This document shows, one piece after another, positions 28,282 to 39,100 of a stretch of DNA of 64,000 nt. The notes beneath the pieces were generated by a model, which worked only from the letters and a program-made list of their open reading frames with translations, was not told the origin of the DNA and did no database searches. A program made the position numbers and the translations under genes. The stretch lies in the NCBI GenBank assembly GCA_019911805.1, contig JAIOJV010000074.1, positions 124,001 to 188,000 of the forward strand, in the 5' to 3' direction. Numbering within the stretch: the stretch's first letter is position 1; the number at the start of each line of letters is the position of its first letter. This stretch comes from Gammaproteobacteria bacterium (GTDB lineage Bacteria > Pseudomonadota > Gammaproteobacteria > Thiohalobacterales > Thiohalobacteraceae).

Positions 28282-29545
28282 GGTGCAGCTCCTGGCCAAG
28301 CATCTCCGGTGTGATCAGCACGACACCCCCCTCCGAGACATGGAAGCGCCGTGCATCCTCGACGGGGTCCTCTCCGACCACCGTGCCCGCCGGGATCCGG
28401 CAGCCCTTGTCGATGACTGCGCGCGTGATACGGCAGTCCGGGCCTATGTTCACGTTGGGCAACACCACGGTGTCCTCGACCACCGTATGCGCGTGCAGCC
28501 TCACGTTGGAGAACAGCAGCGAATGGCGCACCCGCGCACCGGAGACGATGCAGCCACCGGAGACCATGGAGTCCACCGCCATACCGCGCCGGTCATCGTC
28601 GTCGAAGACGAATTTGGCGGGTGGCAGCTGTTCCTGATAGGTCCAGATGGGCCACTCCTCATCATAGAGATTGAGCTCCGGGGTGACACCGATCAGTTCC
28701 AGGTTGGCCTCCCAGAAGGCATCCACGGTACCGACATCCCTCCAATAGGCCTGCTTGCCGGTCTCCTCGTCACGGAACGAATAAGCGATCACCTTGCTGT
28801 CCTTGATGATGTGCGGCAGGACGTTCTTACCGAAATCGTGCTCCGATGCGTCGTCGTCCGCATCGCGGATCAGTTCCTGATAGAGAAATTCCGTGTTGAA
28901 GACATAGATGCCCATCGAGGCCAGTGCGACGTCCGTGTGTCCTGGCATGGGTGCAGGCTGTTCGGGTTTTTCCTGGAAACCCACTACACAGCCCTCGTCG
29001 TCCACGCTCATGACACCGAAGGCGCTGGCGCGCGCCAGGTCGACCTCGATGCAGCCGACCGTCATGTCAGCACCGCGCTTGACGTGTTCTGCGATCATGG
29101 GGCCGTAATCCATCTTGTAGATGTGATCCCCGGCCAGGATCAGTACGAAATCCGGCCGATGGTTACGGATGATATCGAGGTTCTGGTAGACGGCGTCGGC
29201 CGTCCCCTGATACCACGACACCTCGATGCGCTGTTGCGCCGGCAACAACTCGACGAACTCGCCGAACTCACCGCGCAGAAAATTCCAGCCACGGTGGATA
29301 TGCTGGATGAGCGAGTGCGCCTTGTACTGGGTGAGGACACCGATGCTGCGGATCCCCGAATTCAGACAGTTGGACAGCGGGAAGTCGATGATGCGGAACT
29401 TACCCCCGAAAGGTACCGCCGGTTTGGCGCGCCATAGCGTCAGGTGTTTGAGGCGGGATCCCCGCCCTCCCGCCAGGATGAGCGCGAGGGTATTGCGGGT
29501 GAGGCGGCTGACGAAGCGCCGGGTGTGTCCGGTACGCATGCTCAT
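28271..29545 (-). CDS. glgC: Glucose-1-phosphate adenylyltransferase
   Basis: GlgC makes ADP-glucose, the first committed and allosterically controlled step of glycogen synthesis. The 424-residue protein has the nucleotidyltransferase loop [37 protein letters not shown], the Asp/Gly core [19 protein letters not shown] and a C-terminal left-handed beta helix ([20 protein letters not shown]). ATG 29545 is chosen for AAGGGAG upstream. It is divergent from glgB with 175 bp between them, which should hold both promoters. No glgA lies in the window. Confidence 0.97.
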   Translation of the reverse strand: MSMRTGHTRRFVSRLTRNTLALILAGGRGSRLKHLTLWRAKPAVPFGGKFRIIDFPLSNCLNSGIRSIGVLTQYKAHSLIQHIHRGWNFLRGEFGEFVELLPAQQRIEVSWYQGTADAVYQNLDIIRNHRPDFVLILAGDHIYKMDYGPMIAEHVKRGADMTVGCIEVDLARASAFGVMSVDDEGCVVGFQEKPEQPAPMPGHTDVALASMGIYVFNTEFLYQELIRDADDDASEHDFGKNVLPHIIKDSKVIAYSFRDEETGKQAYWRDVGTVDAFWEANLELIGVTPELNLYDEEWPIWTYQEQLPPAKFVFDDDDRRGMAVDSMVSGGCIVSGARVRHSLLFSNVRLHAHTVVEDTVVLPNVNIGPDCRITRAVIDKGCRIPAGTVVGEDPVEDARRFHVSEGGVVLITPEMLGQELHHVR

Positions 29546-29720
29546 AAATCTCCCTTGAATGTCGGCATTGGGCTCATTACCTGCCCAACGCCGGTACTGC
29601 CCTGCGGTCCAGCATCCCCCGCAGGGCCCCGTACACGGCTCTATGGTACCATCCACCCACCAACTTGGAATGGCATTCTGCCCATCCCGGGCGTATGCGA
29701 GCCAACTCCCAGCGACGGCC

Positions 29721-31910
29721 ATGTCTCAGACCGCGAAACCGCCGATCGACCTACTCGGACCCGACCTTCGTCAGATCGCCGCGGCCCGGCATCATGACCC
29801 CTTCACTGTGCTGGGACGCCATCCACACGGTGGTGGCGAGCGTGTCCTGGCCTATCTGCCGGGGGCACGGGGCGTACGGCTGGTCGAGACCGACGCGGCG
29901 CTCACCCGGATACCAAATTCCGACTTCTTCACCTGGCAGGGACGCGCCGGCACCGTGCCACAGCGCTACCGTCTGGAATGGGTCGATGACCACGGTGCCA
30001 CGCGAACGGCCTACGACCCCTACTGTTTCCCGGCGCAGGTGAGCGACTTCGACCTGCACCTGTTCGGCGAGGGCCGGCACTGGCACGCCTACCGTTTCAT
30101 GGGTGCCCACCCACATCGCTGCGACGACATCGACGGTGTCCGCTTCGCCGTCTGGGCACCGAGCGCTGAGCGGGTCAGTGTGGTGGGCGACTTCAACGGC
30201 TGGGACGGGCGCCGCCACCCCATGCGCGTGCGCGGTGGCAGTGGTATCTGGGAGCTGTTCATTCCCGGCCTCGCACCGGGACAGTTCTACAAATACGAGA
30301 TCCGCAACCGCGAACACGGCAGCATCCACCTCAAGACAGATCCCTATGGGCAGGAATTCGAGTACCGCCCCGGCACCGCCGCGCGCGTCCCGGACATCGA
30401 TGAGTATGCATGGGATGACGCCGACTGGTTGCGCGCGCGCCACGACCACGACTGGCTGCATGCGCCCATGTCGATCTATGAAGTGCATCTCGGCTCCTGG
30501 CGGCGCGACCCGCAGGGCAGATTCCTGAGCTATCGCGAGCTGGCCGAGCAGCTTATCCCGTATGTGCAGGACCAGGGCTTCACCCATATCGAACTGCTGC
30601 CGATCACGGAACACCCGCTGGACGATTCCTGGGGCTATCAGGCCACCGGCTACTACGCACCGACCAGCCGTCACGGTACGCCCGACGATTTCCGCTTCTT
30701 CGTCGACCAGTGCCATCAGCACGGCATCGGCGTCATCCTCGACTGGGCACCCGGCCACTTCCCCAAGGATGACCACGCCCTGGCCCGCTTCGACGGCAGC
30801 GCGCTCTACGAACACGCGGACCCGCGGCGGGGCGAACACCGCGACTGGGGCACCCTGATCTTCAACTACGGCCGCAACGAGGTGCGCAATTTCCTGCTCT
30901 CGTCCGCCCTGTATTGGATCGAGGAGTGCCATATCGACGGCCTGCGCGTGGATGCCGTCGCCTCGATGCTCTACCTGGATTATTCACGCGATGCCGGCGA
31001 CTGGCTCCCGAACATCTACGGTGGGCGCGAGAACCTGGAGGCGATCGACTTTCTCCGTCAGCTCAACGAAGTCACTCAGGGCCGCCATCCCGGCACGCTG
31101 ATGATCGCCGAGGAATCCACCGCCTGGCCGCAGGTCACACGCCCCCCCTACGTCGGTGGCCTGGGCTTCTCGATGAAGTGGAACATGGGTTGGATGCACG
31201 ACACCCTGGTGTATTTCAGCAAAGACACGGTGTACCGGCACTACCACCATGCCCAGCTCACCTTCGGCCTGCTGTACGCCTTCACCGAAAACTTCGTCCT
31301 GCCTTTCTCACACGACGAGGTCGTGCATGGCAAGTCGTCCATGCTGCACAAGATGCCGGGCGACGAATGGCAGCAGTTCGCCAACCTGCGCCTGCTGTAC
31401 ACCTACATGTGGACCTATCCGGGTAAAAAACTGCTGTTCATGGGTTCAGAGTTCGGGCAACGCTCGGAATGGAACTGCAACGCACCGTTGGAATGGCAGG
31501 CACTGGACTATGCCCCGCACGCCGGCGTGCACAGCCTGATGCGCGACCTCAACCACCTGTACCGGAACGAACCCGCGCTGCACGCCTGCGAATTCGAGGC
31601 CGAAGGCTTCGCCTGGATCGACTGCCACGACGCCGCGAAGTCGGTCATCAGCTACCAGCGCCACGCCGAGGCCGAGCTCCTGGTGAACGTCTTCAACTTC
31701 ACGCCGGTGGTGCATGAGGAGTATCGGTTGGGGGTACCCGAGCACGGTCGCTACCGGGTACTGCTGAACTCGGACTCACTCTTCTACGGGGGCAGTAACG
31801 TCGGCGAACAGATCCTGCACACCGAACCCACGCCGTGGATGGGTCACCCATACTCCATCGCCCTCACCCTACCGCCGCTCGCGGGGGTGGTGCTGAAGCG
31901 GGAAGGGTGA
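29721..31910 (+). CDS. glgB: 1,4-alpha-glucan branching enzyme (GH13)
   Basis: GlgB introduces alpha-1,6 branches into glycogen. The 729-residue protein has an N-terminal CBM48 pair ([40 protein letters not shown]) and the GH13 barrel: [29 protein letters not shown] (nucleophile Asp), [10 protein letters not shown] (acid/base Glu), [13 protein letters not shown]. Length fits the E. coli enzyme (728). ATG 29721 begins the conserved N-terminus; the longer upstream frame is in the glgC/glgB promoter region. A strong hairpin follows the stop. Confidence 0.97.
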   Translation: MSQTAKPPIDLLGPDLRQIAAARHHDPFTVLGRHPHGGGERVLAYLPGARGVRLVETDAALTRIPNSDFFTWQGRAGTVPQRYRLEWVDDHGATRTAYDPYCFPAQVSDFDLHLFGEGRHWHAYRFMGAHPHRCDDIDGVRFAVWAPSAERVSVVGDFNGWDGRRHPMRVRGGSGIWELFIPGLAPGQFYKYEIRNREHGSIHLKTDPYGQEFEYRPGTAARVPDIDEYAWDDADWLRARHDHDWLHAPMSIYEVHLGSWRRDPQGRFLSYRELAEQLIPYVQDQGFTHIELLPITEHPLDDSWGYQATGYYAPTSRHGTPDDFRFFVDQCHQHGIGVILDWAPGHFPKDDHALARFDGSALYEHADPRRGEHRDWGTLIFNYGRNEVRNFLLSSALYWIEECHIDGLRVDAVASMLYLDYSRDAGDWLPNIYGGRENLEAIDFLRQLNEVTQGRHPGTLMIAEESTAWPQVTRPPYVGGLGFSMKWNMGWMHDTLVYFSKDTVYRHYHHAQLTFGLLYAFTENFVLPFSHDEVVHGKSSMLHKMPGDEWQQFANLRLLYTYMWTYPGKKLLFMGSEFGQRSEWNCNAPLEWQALDYAPHAGVHSLMRDLNHLYRNEPALHACEFEAEGFAWIDCHDAAKSVISYQRHAEAELLVNVFNFTPVVHEEYRLGVPEHGRYRVLLNSDSLFYGGSNVGEQILHTEPTPWMGHPYSIALTLPPLAGVVLKREG

Positions 31911-31930
31911 CGGAGTTCTGTTGCAGAAAT

Positions 31931-32066
31931 TCAACCACGAAGGAAAACTTCGACGAGTGTTGATCGCAGAATCCCCTCCCCCATAAAGTGGGGAGGGGAT
32001 TCACGGTTTTACACTTATCGAGGTTTTCCTTAGTGCCCTTCGTGTCCTTCGTGGTTGAAGTGGCCT
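31931..32066. repeat. CCACGAAGG-type inverted repeat, copy H
   Basis: AACCACGAAGGAAAAC (about 31933-31948) and the inverse CCTTCGTGTCCTTCGTGGTT (32038-32057) flank a core that contains the glgB hairpin. This is the CCACGAAGGACACGAAGG variant of the repeat class found elsewhere in the window. It occupies almost the whole 156-bp spacer between the convergent glgB and mog genes. Confidence 0.6.
31970..32001. terminator. 12-bp perfect hairpin after glgB
   Basis: AATCCCCTCCCC (31970-31981) pairs with GGGGAGGGGATT (31990-32001) across an 8-nt loop. TTTT follows 5 nt later. It is a likely terminator for glgB and perhaps also for mog from the other side. Confidence 0.65.
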
Positions 32067-32606
32067 TTACGTCTGCTTCGGCCGGAACGCCTTGACCACC
32101 GCCTCGTCGGTGGTCAGGAACGGGCCACCGATGAGGTCGATGCAACAGGGCACGGCCGGGAACACCGCCTCCAGACATTCCGCGATGGCAGCGGGCTTGC
32201 CCGGCAGGTTGATGATCAATGAACGCCCACGGATACCGGCGAGCTGGCGCGACAGGATGGCGGTCGGCACATGTCGCAGCGACACGGCACGCATCTGTTC
32301 GCCGAAGCCCGGCAGGTGCTTTTCGATCACCACCTCGGTCGCCTCGGGCGTGACATCGCGCGGCGCCGGGCCGGTACCGCCCGTGGTCACCACCAGAGAG
32401 CAGTTCTCCCGGTCACAGAGGTCCCGCAGCACGGCCTCGATCTCCGGACGCTCATCCGGGACCAGTCGCAGCAGCGGCTCCCACGGCGAGGTCAGTGCGC
32501 GCGTCAACCAGTCGCGGATGGCCGGTCCACCGAGATCCTGGTAGTCGCCGCGGCTGGCGCGGTCGGACACAGTCACGATGCCTATGCGGGCCGACGTCCG
32601 GCTCAT
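32067..32606 (-). CDS. mog: Molybdopterin adenylyltransferase
   Basis: Mog adenylylates molybdopterin before molybdenum insertion. The 179-residue protein has ARIGIVTVSDRASRGDYQD, LVVTTGGTGPAPRDVTPEAT (the GGTG nucleotide motif) and SLIINLPGKPAAIAECLEAV. ATG 32606 follows GAGGGGAA. The cofactor is needed by the NarG subunit encoded about 4 kb away, a plausible functional link. No other moa/moe genes are nearby. Confidence 0.96.
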   Translation of the reverse strand: MSRTSARIGIVTVSDRASRGDYQDLGGPAIRDWLTRALTSPWEPLLRLVPDERPEIEAVLRDLCDRENCSLVVTTGGTGPAPRDVTPEATEVVIEKHLPGFGEQMRAVSLRHVPTAILSRQLAGIRGRSLIINLPGKPAAIAECLEAVFPAVPCCIDLIGGPFLTTDEAVVKAFRPKQT

Positions 32607-32729
32607 GGGATTCCCCTCGGTAACGGTACGGACGTCGCAGTATAGCAAGGCGCGGAAGTTCGTCGGGAGGGAAACGGTTGACCGGGACGGCCAGCGTGCT
32701 GACCTCCCGGTGGACCGGTGGCAAGGCCT

Positions 32730-33224
32730 TCAGGAGGTCTTGCCGCCCGCCTCGGCCACCCGTTCGACGCAGTTGCTCAACACCAGTTTGGGCGGATCCA
32801 TGGAGAAGATGAACGGCGCCGCCTGCCGCAGGGCGCTCAAACCGAGGATCTGCCGGGTCTTGCCGGGGAACACCGCCGCCTCGACGTCGTAGAGCGTACA
32901 GACCGGGCCGATCCGCACCTGGCCCAGACGGTATACCGGCACCGTCATTCTGCTGCCGTCGGCGAGGATACCGGACAACTCCTTGACGTAGACCACCCCG
33001 CCCGCTTCCCGCAGTATCCCCAGCGTCTCTTCGTTGATCGTCATATACCCGGAGCCCGTGTCGACCATCAGATCGACGGCGCCGACACCCGCGATCTCCC
33101 CCGCTACATAGTACGTTGCCGCGCCCCGCTCCTGCATGGGGATGTTGCTGTCGAAATCGGCGGCGGCCGCCGGTCCGGCCACGATGGTGGCGGCCAGGAC
33201 CGCCCAGTGTCTGCTGTGCTGCAT
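32730..33224 (-). CDS. Periplasmic retropepsin-like aspartic protease
   Basis: This 164-residue protein has a signal peptide (residues 1-22, AAA cleavage region) and one clan AA aspartic protease fold. DLMVDTGSGYMTI carries the catalytic Asp55-Thr-Gly; the flap-like ELSGILADGSRMTVPVY and the hydrophobic-Gly ILGLSALRQAAPF motif follow. Such proteins act as homodimers. It lies 123 bp upstream of mog on the same strand and 206 bp after amrS. The substrate is unknown. Confidence 0.85.
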   Translation of the reverse strand: MQHSRHWAVLAATIVAGPAAAADFDSNIPMQERGAATYYVAGEIAGVGAVDLMVDTGSGYMTINEETLGILREAGGVVYVKELSGILADGSRMTVPVYRLGQVRIGPVCTLYDVEAAVFPGKTRQILGLSALRQAAPFIFSMDPPKLVLSNCVERVAEAGGKTS

Positions 33225-33430
33225 AAGTCCCTCGCCAAGGTTGCGCGGCAGTGCGGGTCGTGCTCAGTGCTCAGCGCCTGCAACGATCAGGCCAGTTGCT
33301 GGGACTGCCGACGTTCAGATCGGCTTAGCGGCGGGGTGGAGGGGGGGCTTGATCGGCACGGGCGGGATGTGAGAGCTGGTACGCACTCTGGGTGCCCGCA
33401 CGCACGGGGCCGGCGGTCGCAGGGGCGTGA

Positions 33431-34528
33431 TCAGGCGTAGTGTGTCATGTCGACCGGCTGGCGTCGGGCGCCCCAGCGACCGGGGACGGCCTCGAAGACA
33501 CCGGCCAGTGGCGTACCGCAGCGCCGGCAGCCACCCGCCGGTGTCAGATTCCAGTCACCGAGCACGTAGCCGTCGCGCGCGATCAGCAGTTCACCACACT
33601 GATGACAGTAGGTACTCTGCCCGCCCGGGTCGTGCACATTGCCGGTGTAGGCATACCGCACGCCCTGCTCGAGGGCAATGTGGCGCGCCCGCGCCAGGGT
33701 GGCCGCCGGTGTCGGTGGCACATCCGACATCTTCCAATCCGGATGGAAGGCACTGAAGTGCATGGGGACCCCCGGACCGAGGTGCTCGACCACCCAGCGG
33801 CACATGCGCTCGATCTCGTCGCTGGAATCGTTATGGCCGGGGATCAGCAGCGTAGTCAGCTCGAACCAGACCTGCGTCTCGTGCCTGAGGTATTCCAGCG
33901 TCTCCAGGACCGGCCGCAGATGGCCACCGGAGAGCTTCCAGTAGAAGTCTTCCGTGAAGCCCTTCAGATCCACGTTGGCCGCATCCATGTAGCGATAGAA
34001 CTCCTTGCGGGGCTCTGCAGTCACATAACCGGCCGTCACGGCGACCGACTTGATACCACGTTCGTGACAGGCCTGTGCCACGTCGATGGCATATTCATGG
34101 AAGATCACCGGATCATTGTAGGTGTAGGCGATGCTGCGGCAGCCGAGCGCGGCGGCGACCCGCGCGATCTTCTCCGGTGAGGCGGCAGCGGCCAGCGTAT
34201 CGATCTCACGTGAGGTGCTGATGTCCCAGTTCTGACAGAACTTGCAGGCGAGATTACAGCCTGCGGTACCGAACGACAGTACCGGCGTGCCCGGGAGAAA
34301 ATGATTCAAGGGTTTTTTCTCGATGGGATCCACGCAGTAGCCGCTGGAACGGCCATAGGTGGTCAACACGATGGCAGCGTTCTGATTGGCACGCACGAAG
34401 CACAGCCCGCGCTGCCCCTCGCGCAGCTTGCAGAAACGCGGACACAGATCACACTGCACCCGGCCGTCGTCGAGCGTATGCCAGTACTTGGTCGGAACCA
34501 CCGCTGCGGCTTCCCAAGCGTTCGTCAT
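33431..34528 (-). CDS. amrS: AmmeMemoRadiSam system radical SAM enzyme
   Basis: This 365-residue radical SAM protein has the cluster motif GCNLACKFCQNW (Cys91, Cys95, Cys98). An N-terminal cysteine group, CDLCPRFCKLREGQRGLC (Cys26-Cys43), and a C-terminal zinc-ribbon-like pair (YCHQCGELL; GCRRCGTPL) are present. IAYTYNDPVIFHEYA is a family signature. The family resembles pyruvate-formate-lyase activases and occurs together with AMMECR1- and Memo-type proteins; both of these are encoded at 50.6-51.9 kb. The biochemical role of the trio is not settled. Confidence 0.93.
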   Translation of the reverse strand: MTNAWEAAAVVPTKYWHTLDDGRVQCDLCPRFCKLREGQRGLCFVRANQNAAIVLTTYGRSSGYCVDPIEKKPLNHFLPGTPVLSFGTAGCNLACKFCQNWDISTSREIDTLAAAASPEKIARVAAALGCRSIAYTYNDPVIFHEYAIDVAQACHERGIKSVAVTAGYVTAEPRKEFYRYMDAANVDLKGFTEDFYWKLSGGHLRPVLETLEYLRHETQVWFELTTLLIPGHNDSSDEIERMCRWVVEHLGPGVPMHFSAFHPDWKMSDVPPTPAATLARARHIALEQGVRYAYTGNVHDPGGQSTYCHQCGELLIARDGYVLGDWNLTPAGGCRRCGTPLAGVFEAVPGRWGARRQPVDMTHYA

Positions 34529-34550
34529 CGAATCAACGCCTCAATGAGCC

Positions 34551-34647
34551 TGCAGACCCCGGTACAGGCGCAAGCAGAAAGTGCAATTCTTTCGTCACTC
34601 CGCACCCCTCGTGCAGCCCCCAGTATAGGCGCTGGCAGGAAGTGCAA
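34551..34647. repeat. Pair of 36-bp direct repeats upstream of amrS and the nar operon
   Basis: TGCAGACCCCGGTACAGGCG.. (34551-34586) and TGCAGCCCCCAGTATAGGCG.. (34612-34647), both ending AAGTGCAA, match at 30 of 36 positions with no gaps and lie 61 bp apart. They occupy the start of the 535-bp gene-free spacer 34529-35063. The rest of the spacer holds a weak CCACGAAAG-type repeat (34731-34790) and the 14-bp palindrome CCATCGATCGATGG (34849-34862). The nar promoter should lie here; no clear FNR or NarL site was identified. Confidence 0.6.
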
Positions 34648-34848
34648 GGGTACGACATTCACTGCTGCACACCTGGCGCGGACGAGCCCATCCGGTGCAA
34701 GTCATAGTATTCATTCAAAAAATCATATGTGCCACGAAAGTGTCTGGAAAAATACGGGCAATGACCTATGTTTTTCACAGGCACCGGCAGCGACTGAAAG
34801 GTGATGCACAACTGCATAATAGCAATACCTGACCATCGTTGTTGTCAT

Positions 34849-34862
34849 CCATCGATCGATGG
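34849..34862. promoter_or_regulatory. 14-bp perfect palindrome upstream of the nar operon
   Basis: CCATCGATCGATGG is perfectly symmetric and lies about 200 bp before the first nar-operon gene. It could be an operator. No known regulator consensus is matched. Confidence 0.3.
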
Positions 34863-35063
34863 ACCGGGCGGGTGCACGGTTTCATACCAAGGCCAATCCC
34901 TCAGCCATGAGCGCCATGAGTGTTCGCTACGTAACGGGAGATATCGCAGCAGGTCGTGTTTCGTGACCGGGTCGCTGCAACCTGACAACGCCTGTTGGAG
35001 GCTCAGCGCGGACCTGCTTCGATCCGGCCCCGCGTCACCGCTGAATGCCCGGCACCTGTCGCC

Positions 35064-36146
35064 GTGAGGCTGCGCTTCGAGCATGTGCCGCACGAATCGC
35101 TGGAGCGGATGCATCCAGCGTATTTCGCCGGGGTGATGGCAACAGGCATTGTGGCGTTGGCGGCGCAATTGCAGGGTTTGAATTGGATCTCCGCACCACT
35201 CTTTTGGCTCAACACACTGTTCTTGCTGTGCCTGGTGATCGCCACGCTCATGCGGGTGCTGCGCCATCGGCGCAGCTTCATTGCTGATCTGCACGATCAC
35301 AGCCGCGCCGTTGGTTTCTACACCACAGTGGCGGCGTTCGGGGTCTTTGGCGTGCAGTTGATCCTGCAGCAGCACGCGCTGCGGCTGGCCAGCACCTGCC
35401 TGGTGGTGACCGGCGTCCTGTGGGTCGTGATCATGTACGGCATCCTGGCTGTGTTGACGGTCAAGCAACACAAACCGGACATCCAGCACGGTCTCAACGG
35501 TGGTTGGCTGGTCAGCGTGGTGGCCACCCAGTCGGTCGCGGTCCTGACGATCTTCGTGCTCTCCCTCGACGGGTTCGCGGCACTGCAACAACCCCTGATG
35601 TTCCTGGCGCTGACGTTCTGGCTGGTCGGCGGTGCCCTGTATCTGTGGCTGACGACGCTGATTTTTTTCCGCTATACCTTCATCGAAATGGCACCCGAAG
35701 ATCTGTCTCCGCCGTACTGGATCAACATGGGCGCAGTGGCGATTTCAGCACTGGCCGGCAGCGTGCTGATCGAGCACGCGGGCCGGTCCCCGGTGATCAC
35801 AGCCGTGTTGCCGTTCGTCAAAGGTATGACGCTTTTTTACTGGGCCATCGGCAGCTGGTGGATCCCGCTGCTACTGGTGCTGGGCGTATGGCGTTATCTG
35901 ATCCGCGGTGTGCCGTTCCACTATGACCCCCTGTACTGGGGCGCCGTGTTTCCACTGGGCATGTATGCCGTCTGCACCCAGCAACTGACCACGGTGATGC
36001 CGCTGCCATTTCTGACGGGCTTGTTCACGCTGGCGACGTATATCGCGCTCCTGGCCTGGCTGGCCACGCTGGCGGGCATGATCGACAGCCTGTTCGGCAG
36101 CGTACGCCAGCGCGGGTCCCTGTCGCGACATGGAGACAAGACATGA
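35064..36146 (+). CDS. TehA/SLAC1 (TDT) family anion channel or exporter
   Basis: This membrane protein of about 360 residues has ten hydrophobic segments. HPAYFAGVMATGIVALAA near the N-terminus is the TDT/SLAC1 opening, and FYTTVAAFGVFGVQLILQ and WWIPLLLVLGVWRYLIRGVP follow. Family members conduct nitrate, chloride, tellurite or dicarboxylates. Its stop overlaps the narG start by 4 bp (ATGA), so it is part of the nar operon, and no narK is present in the window. Nitrate uptake or nitrite export is therefore a reasonable inference. The start is uncertain: GTG 35064 is shown, ATG 35109 has a closer GGAG, and the frame is open from TTG 34995. Confidence 0.88.
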   Translation: MRLRFEHVPHESLERMHPAYFAGVMATGIVALAAQLQGLNWISAPLFWLNTLFLLCLVIATLMRVLRHRRSFIADLHDHSRAVGFYTTVAAFGVFGVQLILQQHALRLASTCLVVTGVLWVVIMYGILAVLTVKQHKPDIQHGLNGGWLVSVVATQSVAVLTIFVLSLDGFAALQQPLMFLALTFWLVGGALYLWLTTLIFFRYTFIEMAPEDLSPPYWINMGAVAISALAGSVLIEHAGRSPVITAVLPFVKGMTLFYWAIGSWWIPLLLVLGVWRYLIRGVPFHYDPLYWGAVFPLGMYAVCTQQLTTVMPLPFLTGLFTLATYIALLAWLATLAGMIDSLFGSVRQRGSLSRHGDKT

Positions 36147-39100
36147 GCCACTTTCTTGACCGCCTGATGTTTTTCCGCAAGGTGCGGGGTGAATTCGCCG
36201 CTGGACACGGCCAGACCACACTGGAGGATCGTTCCTGGGAGAAGTCCTACCGCCAGCGCTGGCAGCACGACAAGATCGTGCGCTCCACGCACGGCGTCAA
36301 CTGCACAGGCGCGTGCTCGTGGAAGATCTACGTCAAGGACGGATTGGTCACCTGGGAGACCCAGCAGACCGACTACCCGCGCACGCGCCCGGACCTGCCC
36401 AACCATGAACCGCGCGGCTGTCCGCGCGGCGCCAGCTACTCCTGGTATCTCTACAGTGCCAACCGCCTGAAATATCCCATGATCCGCGGGCGGCTGCTGA
36501 AGCTGTGGCGTGCCGCCAAGGCGCAGCATCAGGATCCGGTGAGCGCCTGGGGCGCGATCGTCGAAGACCCCGCCAGCGCCGCCGCATACAAGTCGATCCG
36601 GGGCCTGGGTGGCCTGGTGCGGGTGTCGTGGGATGAGGTCAACGAGCTGATCGCCGCTGCCAACGTCTACACCGCCAGACAATACGGACCCGATCGCATC
36701 GTCGGGTTTTCGCCCATCCCGGCCATGTCGATGCTGTCCTACGCCTCGGGTGCGCGTTATCTCTCGCTCATCGGCGGCACCTGCCTGTCGTTCTACGACT
36801 GGTACTGCGATCTGCCGCCCTCCTCGCCGATGACCTGGGGCGAGCAGACCGATGTGCCCGAGTCGGCCGATTGGTACAACGCCAAATTCATCATCCTGTG
36901 GGGTTCCAATGTGCCGCAGACGCGCACCCCGGACGCCCACTTCATGACCGAGGCGCGCTACAACGGCACGCAGATCGCGGTGGTGTCACCGGACTACGCC
37001 GAGGCCACCAAGTTCGCCGACATCTGGCTGGCACCCAGGCAGGGCACCGACGCGGCGGTTGCCATGGCCATGGGTCATGTGATCCTGCGTGAGTTCCACC
37101 TTGATCAGCCCACCGATTATTTCATTGACTACGCCCGCCGCTACACCGACCTGCCGTTCCTGGTGCGGCTCGATGACGGCCCCAAGGGCCTGGTGCCAGG
37201 GCGCTTTCTGCGCGCGGCCGACTTCGACGCCGGTCTGGGCCAGGAGAAAAACCCGGACTGGAAGACCGTCGCCTGGGATGAGCTCGGCGACCGTGTGGTG
37301 GTACCGCAGGGTTCGGTGGGTTTCCGCTGGGACAAAAGCGGGCGCTGGAATCTCGAGGAAAAGGAAGGCGGCGCGCAAACAGACGTGAAGCTGACCCTGA
37401 GCCAGCTCGGCCGTCACGACGCAGTGGTCGCGGTCGGCCTCCCCTACTTCGGCAGCATCAAGAGCGATCACTTCAACTCTACCGAGCACGCGGACGTGCT
37501 GGTGCGCAAGGTGCCGGTCAAACACCTGCGCCTGGCGGGCGGCGCGGAGGCACTGGTCGCCACGGTCTACGATCTGATGCTGGCGCACTACGGTCTGGAT
37601 CGCGGACTGGACGATGCCGGCGCGGCAAAGAGCTACGACGACGATGTGCCCTACACGCCGGCCTGGCAGGAGCACATCACCGGCGTGGACCGGCGCAAGA
37701 TCATCAGTACGGCGCGCGCCTTCGCCCAGACCGCCGCCAAAACACAGGGCCGCTCGATGGTGATCCTCGGCGCCGGCATCAATCACTGGTACCACATGGA
37801 CATGACCTATCGCGGCATCATCAACATGTTGATGCTGTGCGGCTGTATCGGCCAGTCCGGCGGCGGCTGGGCGCACTACGTGGGGCAGGAGAAGCTGCGC
37901 CCACAGACCGGCTGGCTGCCGGTGTGCTTCGCCCTGGACTGGGTGCGACCGCCACGGCAGATGGCCGGTACCTCGTTCTTCTATGCGCACAGCAACCAGT
38001 GGCGCTACGAGACGCTGAAGGTCTCCAGCCTGCTGTCGCCGCTGGCCGACCCGGCCAAGTGGCAGATGAGCCTGATCGATTGCAACGCGCGCGCCGAGCG
38101 TATGGGCTGGCTGCCGTCGGCACCGCAGTTCGACCGCAATCCGTTGACGCTGGTGGGCGCGGCCCAGGCCGCGGGCCAGGCGCCGGCCGCCTATGTGGTC
38201 GATCAGCTCCAGCGCGGCGAGCTGAAGTTCAGCTGCGAGGATCCCGACGATCCGGTGAACTTCCCGCGCAACCTGTTCATCTGGCGCTCCAACCTGCTGG
38301 GCTCCAGCGGCAAGGGCCACGAATATTTCCTGCGCCACCTGCTGGGCACCAGCGACGGTGTACAGAGCGAGGAATTCGGACCCGAGAGCATGCCCGAGAC
38401 CAGCGACGTGAAATGGCGCCAGGAGGCACCGCGCGGCAAGCTCGACCTGCTGGTGACGCTCGACTTCCGCATGTCCACCACCTGCCTTTACTCAGACGTG
38501 GTGCTGCCGACCGCGACCTGGTACGAGAAGGACGACCTGAACACCTCGGACATGCACCCGTTCATCCACCCGCTGTCCGAGGCGGTCAACCCGGCCTGGG
38601 AATCGCGCAGTGACTGGGAGATCTTCAAGGGTATCGCCAAGGCGTTTTCCAGGGTCTGCGTGGGCCATCTGGGGGTGGAACAGGATCTGGTCAGCCAGCC
38701 GCTGCAACACGACAGCCCGGCCGAGCTGGGCCAGCCGTACGCGATCGCGGACTGGAAGGCCGGCGAATGCGAGCCCATCCCTGGTAAGACCATGCCGCAC
38801 CTGCATGTCGTCGAGCGCGACTATCCGGCCACCTACGAGCGCTACATCTCGGTGGGGCCGCTGCTGGAGACGCTCGGCAACGGCGGCAAGGGCATCCACT
38901 GGGACACCCGCACCGAGATCGAGGAGCTGGGTGCGCTCAACGGCCGCCATCGGCAAGGCCGCGCCAGTAGCGGCCGACCGCGCATGGACACCGCCATCCA
39001 GGCCGCCGATACCGTCATGGGGCTGGCGCCGGAGACCCACGGCGAGGTCGCGGTCAAGGCCTGGCGGGCGTTGTCGGCGATCACCGGCCGCGAGCATGCG

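Noticed and set aside
34529-35063. FNR or NarL sites expected before the nar operon
   Set aside because: No TTGAT-N4-ATCAA match and no clear NarL heptamer pair could be identified by eye.
34801-35067. 88-codon plus-strand frame upstream of the nar operon
   Set aside because: Low-complexity translation, no ribosome site, and it lies in a spacer with palindromes and repeats.
36986-38338. 450-codon minus-strand frame inside narG
   Set aside because: Antisense shadow of narG with no recognisable domain.
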